The position numbers were made by a program, and so were the translations under genes. 44,873 nt of DNA from Eubacteriales bacterium (GTDB taxonomy: Bacteria; Bacillota; Clostridia; Christensenellales; Aristaeellaceae), in contig JAQUWD010000031.1 of assembly GCA_028693055.1 (NCBI GenBank), forward strand, positions 1-44,873, given 5' to 3'. The notes beneath the pieces were generated by a model that saw only the letters and a program-made list of their open reading frames with translations, ran no database searches and had not been told where the DNA came from. Below are positions 33,987 to 42,503 of this stretch, in pieces; position 1 is the first letter of the stretch; each line of letters opens with the position of its first letter.

Positions 33987-35537
33987 ATGACGGAAAAACC
34001 TCAGTGTATACTCATTATTGATTTTGGCGGCCAGTACACGCAGCTGATCGCCCGTCGGGTTCGGGAATGCGGCGTCTATTCAATGGTCTTGCCATATAAT
34101 GCGACCCTTACCGACATTAAGGATACACAGCCTAAGGGCATCATCCTTTCCGGCGGTCCCGCCAGCATTCTGGAAGTAGGCGCGCCCAAAGTTGACGCAG
34201 GTATCTTTGAGCTAGGCGTCCCTATTTTAGGTATTTGCTACGGAATGCAGCTCATGGCTTATACCCATGGTGCGCCGATTGAGCAGGGCGAGCAGCGCGA
34301 GTACGGACGAATCACCGTTACAATGGATGATACTTCAACCGGTATTTTAAATGGACTAAAAACTGAAAGCCAATGCTGGATGAGCCATACTTATCAGGTA
34401 GCGAAGGTTCCAAACGGTTTTCACGCTGTGGCTCATACCGTCAACTGCCCGATTGCCGCAATGGCGAATCCCGAAAAAAAGCTATACGGTGTGCAGTTTC
34501 ATCCCGAAGTCACTCACACTGAACAGGGCACTTTAATGCTACAATCCTTTTTAAAGGATATTTGCAATGTAGCCTGCAATTGGAGCATGGAAGCCTATGT
34601 GGACATTGCGGTAAGACAGATTCGCAATCAGGTTGGAGATAACGGCACCGTGCTATTAGGCTTAAGCGGTGGAGTAGACAGTGCCGTCGCTGCCGCCCTG
34701 CTCTACCGAGCCATCGGCAGCCGACTCACCTGTGTATATGTCGACCACGGTTTTATGAGAGCCGGTGAGAGCGACCAAGTGGTAGAAATCTTTACAAAGA
34801 CCTTTCCCGTGGAGCTGATTCACGCCCAAGCGGAAAAACGCTTTTTCGCCGATTTGAAAGGCGTTACCGAGCCTGAGGAAAAGCGAAAAATCATTGGTCG
34901 GGATTTTGTAGAGGTTTTTAAGGAAGAAGCAAAGAAGCTAGGCAAGCGTGACCACTTCGCCCAAGGTACGATTTACCCCGATGTAATCGAAAGCGGCAAG
35001 GTGAAGGGCAGCGCGGTCATTAAGAGCCATCACAACGTGGGCGGTCTTCCCAAAGAGCTGGGTTTTGAAAGCTTGGTTGAGCCTCTGCGCATGCTATTTA
35101 AGGATGAGGTTCGCAAGCTTGGGATTGCGCTTGGTCTCCCCGAAAGCTTAGTCTACCGTCAGCCCTTTCCCGGCCCCGGGTTAGCGATTCGCGTCATTGG
35201 AGAGTTAACCCCCGAAAAGGTTCGCATCGTCCGGGAAAGCGATTCCATTCTACGGGAGGAGATTGCGGCTGCCGGCATGGATCGCAGCATTTCCCAATAC
35301 TTCACTGTATTGACCGGTGCGCGCAGCGTAGGTGTGATGGGAGACGAACGTACTTATGATTATGCCGTTGCTATCCGCGCCGTCACTACGGACGACTTCA
35401 TGACCGCGGATGTGGCGAAGATTCCCTATGAGCTGCTTGGCAAAATTGCTGGCAGAATCGTTGGCGAGGTGGATGGGTGTAACCGGGTACTGTATGACAT
35501 TACGACGAAGCCGCCTGCCAGTATTGAGTGGGAGTAA
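33987..35537 (+). CDS. guaA: GMP synthase (glutamine-hydrolysing)
   Basis: This 516-residue enzyme converts XMP to GMP with glutamine ammonia. The N-terminal class I amidotransferase has GGQYTQLIARRVRE, the nucleophile Cys in GICYGMQL, and the His/Glu in FHPEVTHTEQG. The ATP-pyrophosphatase domain has the PP-loop GLSGGVDSAV, and the C-terminal dimerisation domain ends DITTKPPASIEWE, the family's conserved terminus. The ATG at 33987 has GAGGAGG five bases upstream; the frame extends earlier to 33927 without support. It is a single gene with its own promoter and terminator. Confidence 0.97.
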   Translation: MTEKPQCILIIDFGGQYTQLIARRVRECGVYSMVLPYNATLTDIKDTQPKGIILSGGPASILEVGAPKVDAGIFELGVPILGICYGMQLMAYTHGAPIEQGEQREYGRITVTMDDTSTGILNGLKTESQCWMSHTYQVAKVPNGFHAVAHTVNCPIAAMANPEKKLYGVQFHPEVTHTEQGTLMLQSFLKDICNVACNWSMEAYVDIAVRQIRNQVGDNGTVLLGLSGGVDSAVAAALLYRAIGSRLTCVYVDHGFMRAGESDQVVEIFTKTFPVELIHAQAEKRFFADLKGVTEPEEKRKIIGRDFVEVFKEEAKKLGKRDHFAQGTIYPDVIESGKVKGSAVIKSHHNVGGLPKELGFESLVEPLRMLFKDEVRKLGIALGLPESLVYRQPFPGPGLAIRVIGELTPEKVRIVRESDSILREEIAAAGMDRSISQYFTVLTGARSVGVMGDERTYDYAVAIRAVTTDDFMTADVAKIPYELLGKIAGRIVGEVDGCNRVLYDITTKPPASIEWE

Positions 35538-35552
35538 GCCCCTATAGCTTTG

Positions 35553-35597
35553 AGAGCAGGAACCCCTTGAAAAATCAAAGGGTTCCTGCTCTCTTTT
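35553..35597 (+). terminator. Terminator of guaA
   Basis: Arms AGAGCAGGAACCCCTTGA and its near complement (one mismatch) at 35553-35592, followed by CTTTTT, close the guaA transcript. Confidence 0.8.
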
Positions 35598-35655
35598 TCA
35601 TTCTTAAGTACAAAATGAATACTCTTTTCAGCTCGATGTCAATTTGCGGAAGCCT

Positions 35656-35934
35656 CTAGTCTGTGCCTTTGACGCGCCCATTGAACATGTCGACGATAGG
35701 ACGTGCAATGCATCCGCGAAGCGTTTGACCTATTCCAGTAAGGATAACATCACCCTCAGCTTCATACTTGAGCATAGATACAGGATGGATACCTGCCATC
35801 TTTGCAAGCTGCAACCGTGTCATTCCGCAAGCCATTCGGCAATAGCGGATACCTTGACCGATGATTCCTGTACCCCGTATGACATGAAGATGTTTATTTG
35901 GGGTTGGGCGAGCAGGACCCATGACAATGTGCAC
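35656..35934 (-). CDS. XRE-type helix-turn-helix ORF, possibly degraded
   Basis: Residues 30-62 of this frame (RYCRMACGMTRLQLAKMAGI, then HPVSMLKYEAE) look like an XRE/Cro-type helix-turn-helix, with a C-terminal part DVILTGIGQTLRG resembling the rest of the fold. However, the first 14 codons overlap the FeoB-associated gene in another frame, no start codon with a proper ribosome site is present, and the C-terminal end lacks the usual residues. It may be a decayed regulator rather than an expressed one. I report it at low confidence because the helix-turn-helix match is real to the eye. Confidence 0.35.
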   Translation of the reverse strand: MHIVMGPARPTPNKHLHVIRGTGIIGQGIRYCRMACGMTRLQLAKMAGIHPVSMLKYEAEGDVILTGIGQTLRGCIARPIVDMFNGRVKGTD

Positions 35935-36046
35935 AGTCGCCGCCGCAAGAGCAGGCCGTTTTTCCCTGCCTCCTGTCCTTCACCATTTTCCACACAATTG
36001 CGCCCACAATCAGCACTAACACGCCGCCGACAATCCAAGTTGCCAT
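35894..36046 (-). CDS. FeoB-associated Cys-rich membrane protein
   Basis: This 50-residue protein starts MATWIVGGVLVLIVGAIVWK, a single membrane helix, then has a basic turn (MVKDRRQGKT) and a Cys-rich tail CSCGGDCAHCHGSC, ending SPNPK. That is the layout of the FeoB-associated Cys-rich family (PF12669). It sits 26 bases after feoB. AAAGGA precedes the ATG. Its role in iron uptake is unknown; the Cys may bind iron. The usual feo operon of Firmicutes contains such a gene. Confidence 0.85.
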   Translation of the reverse strand: MATWIVGGVLVLIVGAIVWKMVKDRRQGKTACSCGGDCAHCHGSCSPNPK

Positions 36047-36072
36047 GGTTCCACGTCCTTTCAATGCCGCAC

Positions 36073-38418
36073 TTATGCGGCGGTCTTATTGTTCTGGATG
36101 AAATGTTCCTCATTGTATTTGTTTTTGCGTAAAAGCATATAGCATAGCCCAGCCAGCAACGCAATGGCAATGACTGTCAGCACTGTGAAGCCTGCGCCAG
36201 AGAACAAAAGCCCCAGCTGATACACAATGAGAGCAACCACATATGCCAAGCCGCACTGATAGGCAATAGCGAATGCCGTCCACTTACCATTGTTCATCTC
36301 CCGCTTGATTGCGCCCATGGCTGCAAAGCATGGCGCACACAGCAGGTTGAAGATCAGGAAGCAGTACGCCGCCAGCTGTCCGTGACCGTTGGAGCTTTCG
36401 TCAAACGCCATCATAATGGGAGAAAAGGTTTCAGCTTTCTCGTCATCGGACATGTCTTCGTCGTCCACAACATCCGCTGCCACAACCGTATCGTTGTCCA
36501 CGCCATACAACACCCCGAACACGCCAACGACCTCTTCCTTAGCCACAAGACCCATCACCGTGGCTACCGTAGACTGCCAGTTGCCGAAGCCTAGCGGACT
36601 AAACACCGGCGCAACCGCGCTACCAACCTTGCCCAAGATGGATTCGTCCATATTCTCCACCGCGCCGAACACATAAGGCACATCAGCGATGATTTTCACG
36701 TTTTCCGTCTGGGCCGTTTCCGCTTCTGCGTCCATGGAAGCTGTCTGGGGAGTCCAGCCGTAGCCTGAGGTGAACCAGATCAAAATGGCGGATACAAGGA
36801 TGATGGTGCCAGCACGCTTGATGAAGCTCCAGCCTCGCTCCCACATGGAATGCAGCACGTTCTTCCAGCTAGGCGTATGATAAGCAGGCAGCTCCATCAC
36901 AAAGGGCGCAGGATCACCAGCGAACATCTTGGTCTTTTTGAGCATGATGCCGCTGACAACTACTGCCGCCACACCGATGAAATAGGCGCTGGTTGCCACC
37001 CATCCCGCATTGTGGAACAACGCACCTGCAATCAGACCTACAATGGGCATTTTTGCACCGCAGGGAATGAAGGTGGTGGTGATAATGGTCATTTTGCGGT
37101 CGCGGTCGTTCTCAATGGTACGGCTGGCCATCACACCGGGCACGCCGCAGCCGGAGCCAATCAGCATGGGGATGAAGCTCTTGCCCGACAAACCGAATTT
37201 TCGAAAAATACGGTCCATGATGAAGGCTACGCGGCTCATATAGCCCACGTCCTCAAGAATCGCTAGGAAGAAGAACAGCACCAGCATCTGCGGCACAAAG
37301 CCCAGCACCGCGCCCACACCGCCGATGATACCGTCTCCGATCAGTCCCACCAACCAATCTGCCGTACCGATGCTGGTCAGCCATTCCATCACAGGGGCTT
37401 GAATCCACTCGCCCACAAAGGTGTCATTGGTAAAGTCGGTTACCATCGTGCCGATGGTGGTAACCGAAACATAGTAAACGAGGAACATGATGACTGCAAA
37501 AATAGGGAGCGCCGCCCAGCGGTTGGTGATTACCCGGTCGATCTTATCGCTGGTGGTCAGTGCGCCCTTAGGCTTGCCCTTGCGAACGCAGGTAGACACC
37601 AGCTTGTTGATGTAGGCATAGCGCTGGTTCGTGATAATGGATTCCGAGTCGTCATCCATTTCCTGCTCACAGGCTTTGATGCTTTCTTCGATTTGCCCTT
37701 TGATATCGGCAGGCAGGTTCAATTCCGCTAGTACCTTTTCATCCCGCTCAAACAGCTTGATGGCATACCAACGGGTGAGGTTTGCATCCACAATCGCGCC
37801 CTTGTCGGTCTTTCCATCGGCATGATGATGATGCAGACCTCCCTCCTGATGGTTGATGAGATCCTCAATGTGCGCCAACGCGTGTTCCACACTGCCCGCA
37901 AACACATGGGGCTCGTCACTGTGCTTACCCTTGCCTGCAAGCGCCGCGGCCTTCTTGGCAACCTCGACGCTGCCCTCTCCCTTGAGGGCGGAGGTTTCCA
38001 CTGCCTCGCAGCCCAGTGCTTCGCCCAGCTTGCGCAGGTCAATCTGGTCGCCGTTCTTACGGGTTACGTCGATCATGTTCAGCGCCATTACCATGGGGAT
38101 GCCCAGCTCTGCCAGCTGGGTGGTGAGGTACAGGTTGCGCTCGATATTGGTCGCGTCCACAATGTTGAGAATCGCATCAGGCTTTTCGTTCACCAAGTAG
38201 CCGCGGGCTACAACCTCCTCCAGCGTGTAGGGCGAAAGACTATAAATACCGGGCAGGTCCTGAATGACAACATTACAGTCCCCTTTGAGCTTACCTTCCT
38301 TCTTTTCTACCGTGACCCCCGGCCAGTTGCCCACATATTGATTGGACCCCGTAAGGTCGTTAAACATAGTGGTTTTGCCGCAATTCGGGTTGCCTGCAAG
38401 GGCGATTTTGATTGCCAT
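36073..38418 (-). CDS. feoB: Ferrous iron transporter FeoB
   Basis: This 781-residue protein is the ferrous-iron permease FeoB. The N-terminal G domain shows G1 GNPNCGKTT, G3 DLPG and G4 NMIDVT, then a GDI-like helical part, then two Gate repeats in a long membrane region and a C-terminal helical segment near VALIVYQLGLLF. A His-rich stretch HHHHADGK (about residue 205) lies in the cytoplasmic insert. The ATG at 38418 has GGAGGAA upstream; a further in-frame ATG at 38451 lacks a site. It follows two feoA genes on the minus strand. Confidence 0.96.
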   Translation of the reverse strand: MAIKIALAGNPNCGKTTMFNDLTGSNQYVGNWPGVTVEKKEGKLKGDCNVVIQDLPGIYSLSPYTLEEVVARGYLVNEKPDAILNIVDATNIERNLYLTTQLAELGIPMVMALNMIDVTRKNGDQIDLRKLGEALGCEAVETSALKGEGSVEVAKKAAALAGKGKHSDEPHVFAGSVEHALAHIEDLINHQEGGLHHHHADGKTDKGAIVDANLTRWYAIKLFERDEKVLAELNLPADIKGQIEESIKACEQEMDDDSESIITNQRYAYINKLVSTCVRKGKPKGALTTSDKIDRVITNRWAALPIFAVIMFLVYYVSVTTIGTMVTDFTNDTFVGEWIQAPVMEWLTSIGTADWLVGLIGDGIIGGVGAVLGFVPQMLVLFFFLAILEDVGYMSRVAFIMDRIFRKFGLSGKSFIPMLIGSGCGVPGVMASRTIENDRDRKMTIITTTFIPCGAKMPIVGLIAGALFHNAGWVATSAYFIGVAAVVVSGIMLKKTKMFAGDPAPFVMELPAYHTPSWKNVLHSMWERGWSFIKRAGTIILVSAILIWFTSGYGWTPQTASMDAEAETAQTENVKIIADVPYVFGAVENMDESILGKVGSAVAPVFSPLGFGNWQSTVATVMGLVAKEEVVGVFGVLYGVDNDTVVAADVVDDEDMSDDEKAETFSPIMMAFDESSNGHGQLAAYCFLIFNLLCAPCFAAMGAIKREMNNGKWTAFAIAYQCGLAYVVALIVYQLGLLFSGAGFTVLTVIAIALLAGLCYMLLRKNKYNEEHFIQNNKTAA

Positions 38419-38497
38419 GAGCTGTTCCTCCTCAAACTTTGATATTAGCAATAACTAACTACTGCTCAAAAGAAAAAACGAATGATCATGAACCCGC

Positions 38498-38719
38498 TTA
38501 TTGAATCTCGATCAGCTCTGCGTCGTCCTTACGCACGCTCAGCTCATAGCCGCGCACGGTTAACTCCATAGGGTCGCCCAGTGGCGCAACCTTACGAACG
38601 TAGACTTCTGTTCCCTTAGTCAGCCCCATGTCCATGATGCGGCGCTTGAGGGCTCCTTCGCCGTGGAGCTTAGCAATTACCGCGTGCTCGCCTACTTTAA
38701 CGTCCTTGAGTGTTTTCAT
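38498..38719 (-). CDS. feoA: FeoA-like SH3 domain protein, copy 2
   Basis: This 73-residue protein is an FeoA domain: GEHAVIAKLHGEGALKRRIM, then DMGLTKGTEVYVRKVAPLGD and VRGYELSVRKDDAELIEI, a small SH3-like beta barrel that modulates FeoB. AGGAGG precedes the ATG. It lies between the first feoA and feoB on the same strand, so the operon has two feoA genes, a common arrangement in Clostridia. Confidence 0.93.
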   Translation of the reverse strand: MKTLKDVKVGEHAVIAKLHGEGALKRRIMDMGLTKGTEVYVRKVAPLGDPMELTVRGYELSVRKDDAELIEIQ

Positions 38720-38735
38720 TCCCGCTTCCTCCTTC

Positions 38736-38948
38736 TTATACCATGATTCGCATCGCCATGGTTTTATCTAAGGCAATCCTGCTATCCTTTACGGATAAAA
38801 TAAGGTTGCCGCCCAGCTCGTTGACCACGCGAACCTCTTCGCCTACCACGAAGCCCAGCTCCGCTAGGTGCTGGCGCACATCATCTCGGCCGGTGATCTT
38901 TTTGATGGTGTTCACATCACCGATTCCTGCCATTCCCAAAGGCATCAT
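38736..38948 (-). CDS. feoA: FeoA-like SH3 domain protein, copy 1
   Basis: This 70-residue protein is another FeoA domain: IGDVNTIKKITGRDDVRQHL, AELGFVVGEEVRVVNELGG and NLILSVKDSRIALDKTMAMR, with the family's terminal strand. It differs clearly from the copy at 38498, so they are not a recent duplicate. The chosen ATG is the one eight bases after GGAGGG; an earlier ATG at 38954 touches the ribosome site. It heads the feo operon behind the dyad-containing promoter. Confidence 0.9.
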   Translation of the reverse strand: MMPLGMAGIGDVNTIKKITGRDDVRQHLAELGFVVGEEVRVVNELGGNLILSVKDSRIALDKTMAMRIMV

Positions 38949-38992
38949 CCGCATCTCCCTCCGATTAGATAAAGCTAATTTACGGGTTAAGT

Positions 38993-39050
38993 AAACGGTT
39001 AGCAGTTACTAACCGTTTCATAGTTTATCTCAACTAACCTATTTTGTCAA
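38993..39050 (-). promoter_or_regulatory. feo operon promoter with dyad in the leader
   Basis: On the minus strand TTGACA (39045-39050), a 17-base spacer and TAAACT (39022-39027) form the promoter. The spacer and -10 carry GGTTAGTTGAGATAAACTA, and just downstream a perfect repeat AAACGGTTAG / CTAACCGTTT (39009-39018 and 38993-39002, 6-base centre) resembles DtxR-family GGTTAG/CTAACC half-sites. Iron-responsive control is likely but inferred. Confidence 0.6.
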
Positions 39051-39087
39051 CCCACATTTACCATTTCTTTGCAATTCCATATCAACA

Positions 39088-39234
39088 TCAATACTCGTAT
39101 GTCATCCACATCCAAATCTGAATTAACAATCGTAACGGTAACAGCACAACTCGAAGCAGCGTCGCCATCCATTCGGTCAAGTGCCATTTTGGATTGTCTA
39201 ATTTTTGATAACCACGCGGTTTGTTACGCGTCAT
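39088..39234 (-). CDS. Small hydrophobic peptide, 48 aa
   Basis: This ORF has a good ribosome site, GGGAGGGTGAGCAC before the ATG, but I recognise no family. The 48 residues start MTRNKPRGYQKLDNPKWHLT and end in one hydrophobic segment, TLLRVVLLPLRLLIQIWMWM, that could cross or lie on the membrane, with several Arg and Trp. It follows a terminator of the Agr-like kinase gene on the same strand. It could be a small membrane protein; no AgrD pattern is seen and no AgrB gene is near. Confidence 0.5.
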   Translation of the reverse strand: MTRNKPRGYQKLDNPKWHLTEWMATLLRVVLLPLRLLIQIWMWMTYEY

Positions 39235-39376
39235 GTGCTCACCCTCCCGTACAAATTGAATGTCACTTAGGCTGTTCTTATCGAACAATGTGGCGTTAGT
39301 CTACCATTTTTGTGTCTGTATCAGAGTGCTTTTGCACCAACAGGCGGTTTCATAGCACCAATCGACAAAAACAGAC

Positions 39377-39404
39377 AAAAAAAGCCTCGACAGTTCTGTC
39401 GAGG
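39377..39404 (-). terminator. Terminator of the Agr-like two-component operon
   Basis: On the minus strand CCTCGACAG and CTGTCGAGG (stem within 39385-39404) with a short loop, followed by CTTTTTTT, 20 bases after the histidine kinase stop. Confidence 0.85.
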
Positions 39405-39424
39405 TAGTCGCTTGATCAATGCTG

Positions 39425-40699
39425 TTATCTTTTGAGAGGGAGAAGAATCTGTGTAAAAAAAGTGTCGTTTTCTTGACCGAAGCGAAGCATTCCCCCATGG
39501 GTTTTGATCATTCGCGAAATGCTTTTGGTTCCCATTCCCCCGCCAGGTTTAATAGAAAGGGGCATTCCGTCAACAAAGGCTGTTGCATGGGCAACGCTGT
39601 TACGTATTTCCAGACGTAGCCCATGCTCGTCCGTCCGAGTGGAAAAGCTGATACGACGATGAGCGGGTTCCACCTTTTCGCACGCATCCATAGCGTTTTC
39701 CAGCAGGTTGGAAAGCAGTGCGCCCAGCTCCGGCGCGCTCAGGGGCAACACTTCAGGCAAATCAACAAGAATATCAAAGAAAATACCCGCCTCCTGTGCC
39801 TTGCGGCTATAAATCCGCAGCACAGCATTGGCGGTAGGGTTTACAGAGAATCGTTTAGGTTGCGCTGTTTCCAGCGCATGATCATTTTGGCGCAGGTAAC
39901 TCATTGCGCCTGCCGTATCACCGTTTTCCAAATAATCCAGCACCAACGCGTTATGGTGTCGCAGGTCGTGGCGGGTCTGCCTAGCAATCTCTAAAGACTC
40001 TTGATAAGAAAGTATTTCCGCTTCTAAAAGCTGCCCTTTCGCCTCTTCCCTTAAAAGCCGATTAATTTGGCGCAAGTTTTGATAAAAGGTGTAGACAAAG
40101 AGAAAGTAAGCAAGCTCCACGGCCAGCATCATGGCGGTAATATAGACCGGGTATCGTGAAAAGCTTTGTGGCGGATAGGTTGGTAGAAAGCTAACGATAG
40201 CGTTTATGATCAAAGGGATTGCGATGAGAGACGGCAGCTCCGCATGGATATGATCCGCCATAAAACGCAATGGCTTTGCCCAGTACCGCAGGGCAACAAA
40301 GTAAAGCAGCGGAAACACCACTGCGATCATCGCCACCAGCATCGGATAGCTAAGAGAAAACACGGTTCGAATTAGGTTTAGAAGTACAGAAACCGCTGTG
40401 TTCATACAGCCCTGCAGCAGCTGCAGAAAAATAGTCGTTGATATACGATCCGTAGTGAAAAGCAACACAGCCATGCTGCTTGCCGCCATCACAATTGGTG
40501 AAATATGAGTAAACTCTCCATAGCCTATTACGGTGATTAACACGGCAGACAGACCCGCCGCAAAGATGGTATAGACCGTTAGTCCAAGAAGCAGACTCTT
40601 TTTGCTTTTATAACCCAAGCCGTAAGCACGAAATAAAACAGAGAAAAAGCCGGGTATGAAAAACTTTAGGACAAAAATCACAAGCATAAAGGCGCTCAT
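39425..40699 (-). CDS. GHKL-type sensor histidine kinase (AgrC-like)
   Basis: This 424-residue protein has about six N-terminal membrane helices (to about 215), a coiled region, and a GHKL catalytic end: RHDLRHHN (phospho-accepting His), NLLENAMDAC (N box), and GGGMGTKSI (G box). This architecture is typical of AgrC and other peptide-sensing kinases paired with LytTR regulators. Its ATG overlaps the regulator's stop as ATGA. No agrB or agrD gene is next to it, so its signal is unknown. Confidence 0.9.
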   Translation of the reverse strand: MSAFMLVIFVLKFFIPGFFSVLFRAYGLGYKSKKSLLLGLTVYTIFAAGLSAVLITVIGYGEFTHISPIVMAASSMAVLLFTTDRISTTIFLQLLQGCMNTAVSVLLNLIRTVFSLSYPMLVAMIAVVFPLLYFVALRYWAKPLRFMADHIHAELPSLIAIPLIINAIVSFLPTYPPQSFSRYPVYITAMMLAVELAYFLFVYTFYQNLRQINRLLREEAKGQLLEAEILSYQESLEIARQTRHDLRHHNALVLDYLENGDTAGAMSYLRQNDHALETAQPKRFSVNPTANAVLRIYSRKAQEAGIFFDILVDLPEVLPLSAPELGALLSNLLENAMDACEKVEPAHRRISFSTRTDEHGLRLEIRNSVAHATAFVDGMPLSIKPGGGMGTKSISRMIKTHGGMLRFGQENDTFFTQILLPLKR

Positions 40700-41442
40700 C
40701 GTTTTCCTCCGTTCTTGGGAAACATATAATCAAAGTAGTTATTTTGAATTTCCCGGTATCGCCTCTTGGGAATGGGTATACAAGCTCCTCCACGCAATAT
40801 AAGCTTCTCCGGCTCAATGGTTACAATTGCCTTTTGGTTGACGATATACCCCTTATATGGCGCAACAAACTGACCCGGAGCTAGTTTCTCAAGCTCTTCC
40901 ATAAAGCGGATTAGCGAGCGTTGTCCCTCTGTGATTGTGCCATTGAATAAATACAGCGTAAGCAGGTGCTTTTGGCTTTCGATATAAAGGATTTCATCAA
41001 TATCAACCTTTTGTACGATGCCGCCCTCGGCTTTAACGGGAATACTTTTGCTTGTGCCTTCTGCAAAGCGTGTTAACGCACGATCCATCGCCTCGTCAAA
41101 CTGTGCCTGTGTAAAGGGCTTTAGCAGATAGTGGGCCGCCTTTAATGCAAATGCGTCTACTGCGTATTCATTGCTGGTGGTCAAAAATACGATCTCTGTT
41201 GGATCGTGTCGCGCGCGAATTTGCTTGGCTATGTCTGTACCAGATATTTCCGGCATGCAAATGTCCAACAACGCCACCTGATAGCTCTCGCCCATTTCCA
41301 ATTGGTCGAGCAGGAGAAAAGGATTATCGAAAACTTGGTATTGAACCATCCACGTAGGGTGTGCCGCAAAATATCGATTAGCCGATATTTGAATCAAAGC
41401 CAGCTGATCAACATCATCGTCACATATGGCAATCGAAAGCAT
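40696..41442 (-). CDS. LytTR-family response regulator (AgrA-like)
   Basis: This 248-residue protein has a receiver domain (CDDDVDQ acidic pair, LLDICMPE with the phospho-Asp, LTTS, YLLKPF Lys) and a LytTR DNA-binding domain with EILYIESQKHLLTLYLFNG, FVAPYKGYIVNQKAI and PIPKRRYREI. It is the first gene of an operon with the kinase, with a TTGCAT/TATAAT promoter. Targets are not visible here. Confidence 0.92.
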   Translation of the reverse strand: MLSIAICDDDVDQLALIQISANRYFAAHPTWMVQYQVFDNPFLLLDQLEMGESYQVALLDICMPEISGTDIAKQIRARHDPTEIVFLTTSNEYAVDAFALKAAHYLLKPFTQAQFDEAMDRALTRFAEGTSKSIPVKAEGGIVQKVDIDEILYIESQKHLLTLYLFNGTITEGQRSLIRFMEELEKLAPGQFVAPYKGYIVNQKAIVTIEPEKLILRGGACIPIPKRRYREIQNNYFDYMFPKNGGKR

Positions 41443-41482
41443 GGGGCACCTCTTCCTGTGTTTTGAGTGTAAAACTTATTCT

Positions 41483-41511
41483 ATTATAAAGCCATGTGAT
41501 GAGGGATGCAA
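41483..41511 (-). promoter_or_regulatory. Promoter of the Agr-like two-component operon
   Basis: TTGCAT (41506-41511), a 17-base spacer and TATAAT (41483-41488) on the minus strand, 41 bases upstream of the regulator's ATG. Confidence 0.65.
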
Positions 41512-41572
41512 GCAAGCTTACGCAGATGGAGTCCAAAGAAGCAGTAAAAAACCTGAAAAAAACCTGAATATC

Positions 41573-42229
41573 TTATGGAATCAAGTTGAGCATATCATCC
41601 TGATCACTCACGTCTACAAAGCTGTCGGGCACTTCGCCAACAATAATATTTTCAGCGATCGGTACCGTGCTAAGAACCTCCACCCGTTGAGAACCCGTAG
41701 GAATAATCAGGCTTACCGTAGTGCGCAGCGTCATGAAAATTTTGTGCTGAGTCTGGTTGATGCCAGCCGAAGCAAAGTTCGTCTCAAAGCTGGTGTTTAC
41801 CGCACCAATTGGAATGATTTGCACATCTACTTTTGGACCGAAGCCAGCCAAGAATTTTACCCCTAGGGCGGAGCCCAGCGGTACGGGAATCACCTGATTT
41901 TCGATGCTGTTCAGCTCTTCCTCTGCCAGTAACGCAGTCTTTGTAGCCAAATCGGTCATGCGAATGGTGTTGGCGCGCAGCATGGAAACCTTCCCTGACG
42001 CATCCATCGATACGTCGAATAAATCTTCGTACTGTATGCCGCTTCCGATGACTTTATCGACCGCACGGTTGATGGTTTCAACAGCCAATGAGTAAGCGCG
42101 GGCGTAGGCCATATCCAGCATGGTTTGACTCAAGTTTTGCTCGCCTGCGATTAGCAGGGCGATGAGGAGCAGCATTATAAAAATGGAAATACGCAGGCAG
42201 CCTCTTTTTTTTCGAACTTTGGCAGGCAT
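41573..42229 (-). CDS. yunB: Sporulation protein YunB
   Basis: This 218-residue protein has one N-terminal membrane helix (about 13-28) after a basic start, then the YunB region: ARAYSLAVETINRAVDKVI, YEDLFDVSMDASGKVSMLRAN and PVPLGSALGVKFLAGFGPKV. In Bacillus YunB is made in the mother cell and is needed for normal spores, but its activity is unknown. GGGGGTG precedes the ATG. It is a single gene, divergent from greA. Confidence 0.9.
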   Translation of the reverse strand: MPAKVRKKRGCLRISIFIMLLLIALLIAGEQNLSQTMLDMAYARAYSLAVETINRAVDKVIGSGIQYEDLFDVSMDASGKVSMLRANTIRMTDLATKTALLAEEELNSIENQVIPVPLGSALGVKFLAGFGPKVDVQIIPIGAVNTSFETNFASAGINQTQHKIFMTLRTTVSLIIPTGSQRVEVLSTVPIAENIIVGEVPDSFVDVSDQDDMLNLIP

Positions 42230-42320
42230 TTACTTTCACCCCCGTTTATGAATATGCGTGAGCAGCGATAAATAAGAGGATTTTTGCGAAAGTTGCTTTC
42301 AAGCGCTCAGCCGCTGCCCA

Positions 42321-42349
42321 TTGACAATTTCCCCCTTCGTAGATATAAT
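42321..42349 (+). promoter_or_regulatory. Perfect consensus sigma-A promoter of greA-lysS
   Basis: TTGACA (42321-42326), a 17-base spacer and TATAAT (42344-42349): both hexamers and the spacing match consensus exactly. It gives a leader of about 145 bases before the greA ATG. Confidence 0.85.
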
Positions 42350-42384
42350 ACATCAAGTATCTGGCAATTTTCTTCAGGCACGTA

Positions 42385-42417
42385 GCATCGCATGCCGTTT
42401 TTGCGGTTTTGCGATGC
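42385..42417 (+). promoter_or_regulatory. Leader hairpin upstream of greA
   Basis: GCATCGCA (42385-42392) and TGCGATGC (42410-42417) form an 8-bp stem, with CCG / CGG pairing inside it. A TTTTG-containing loop and no T run follow. It is in the transcribed leader of greA; its role is unknown. Confidence 0.5.
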
Positions 42418-42503
42418 GCGTTGTGCTATATAAGGAGATTTGTCTGCATAAGAAAATATGAAAGCGGCCACAATGGCCGATTGTGAAGGGAGCTGTACTC
42501 AAA

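Noticed and set aside
35644..36132. 162-codon open frame on the plus strand between guaA and feoB.
   Set aside because: It overlaps, antisense, the FeoB-associated gene whose Cys-rich product is convincing, and shows no motif.
39088..39234. AgrD-type autoinducer precursor.
   Set aside because: There is no AgrB gene nearby, no Cys for a thiolactone, and it lies behind a terminator.
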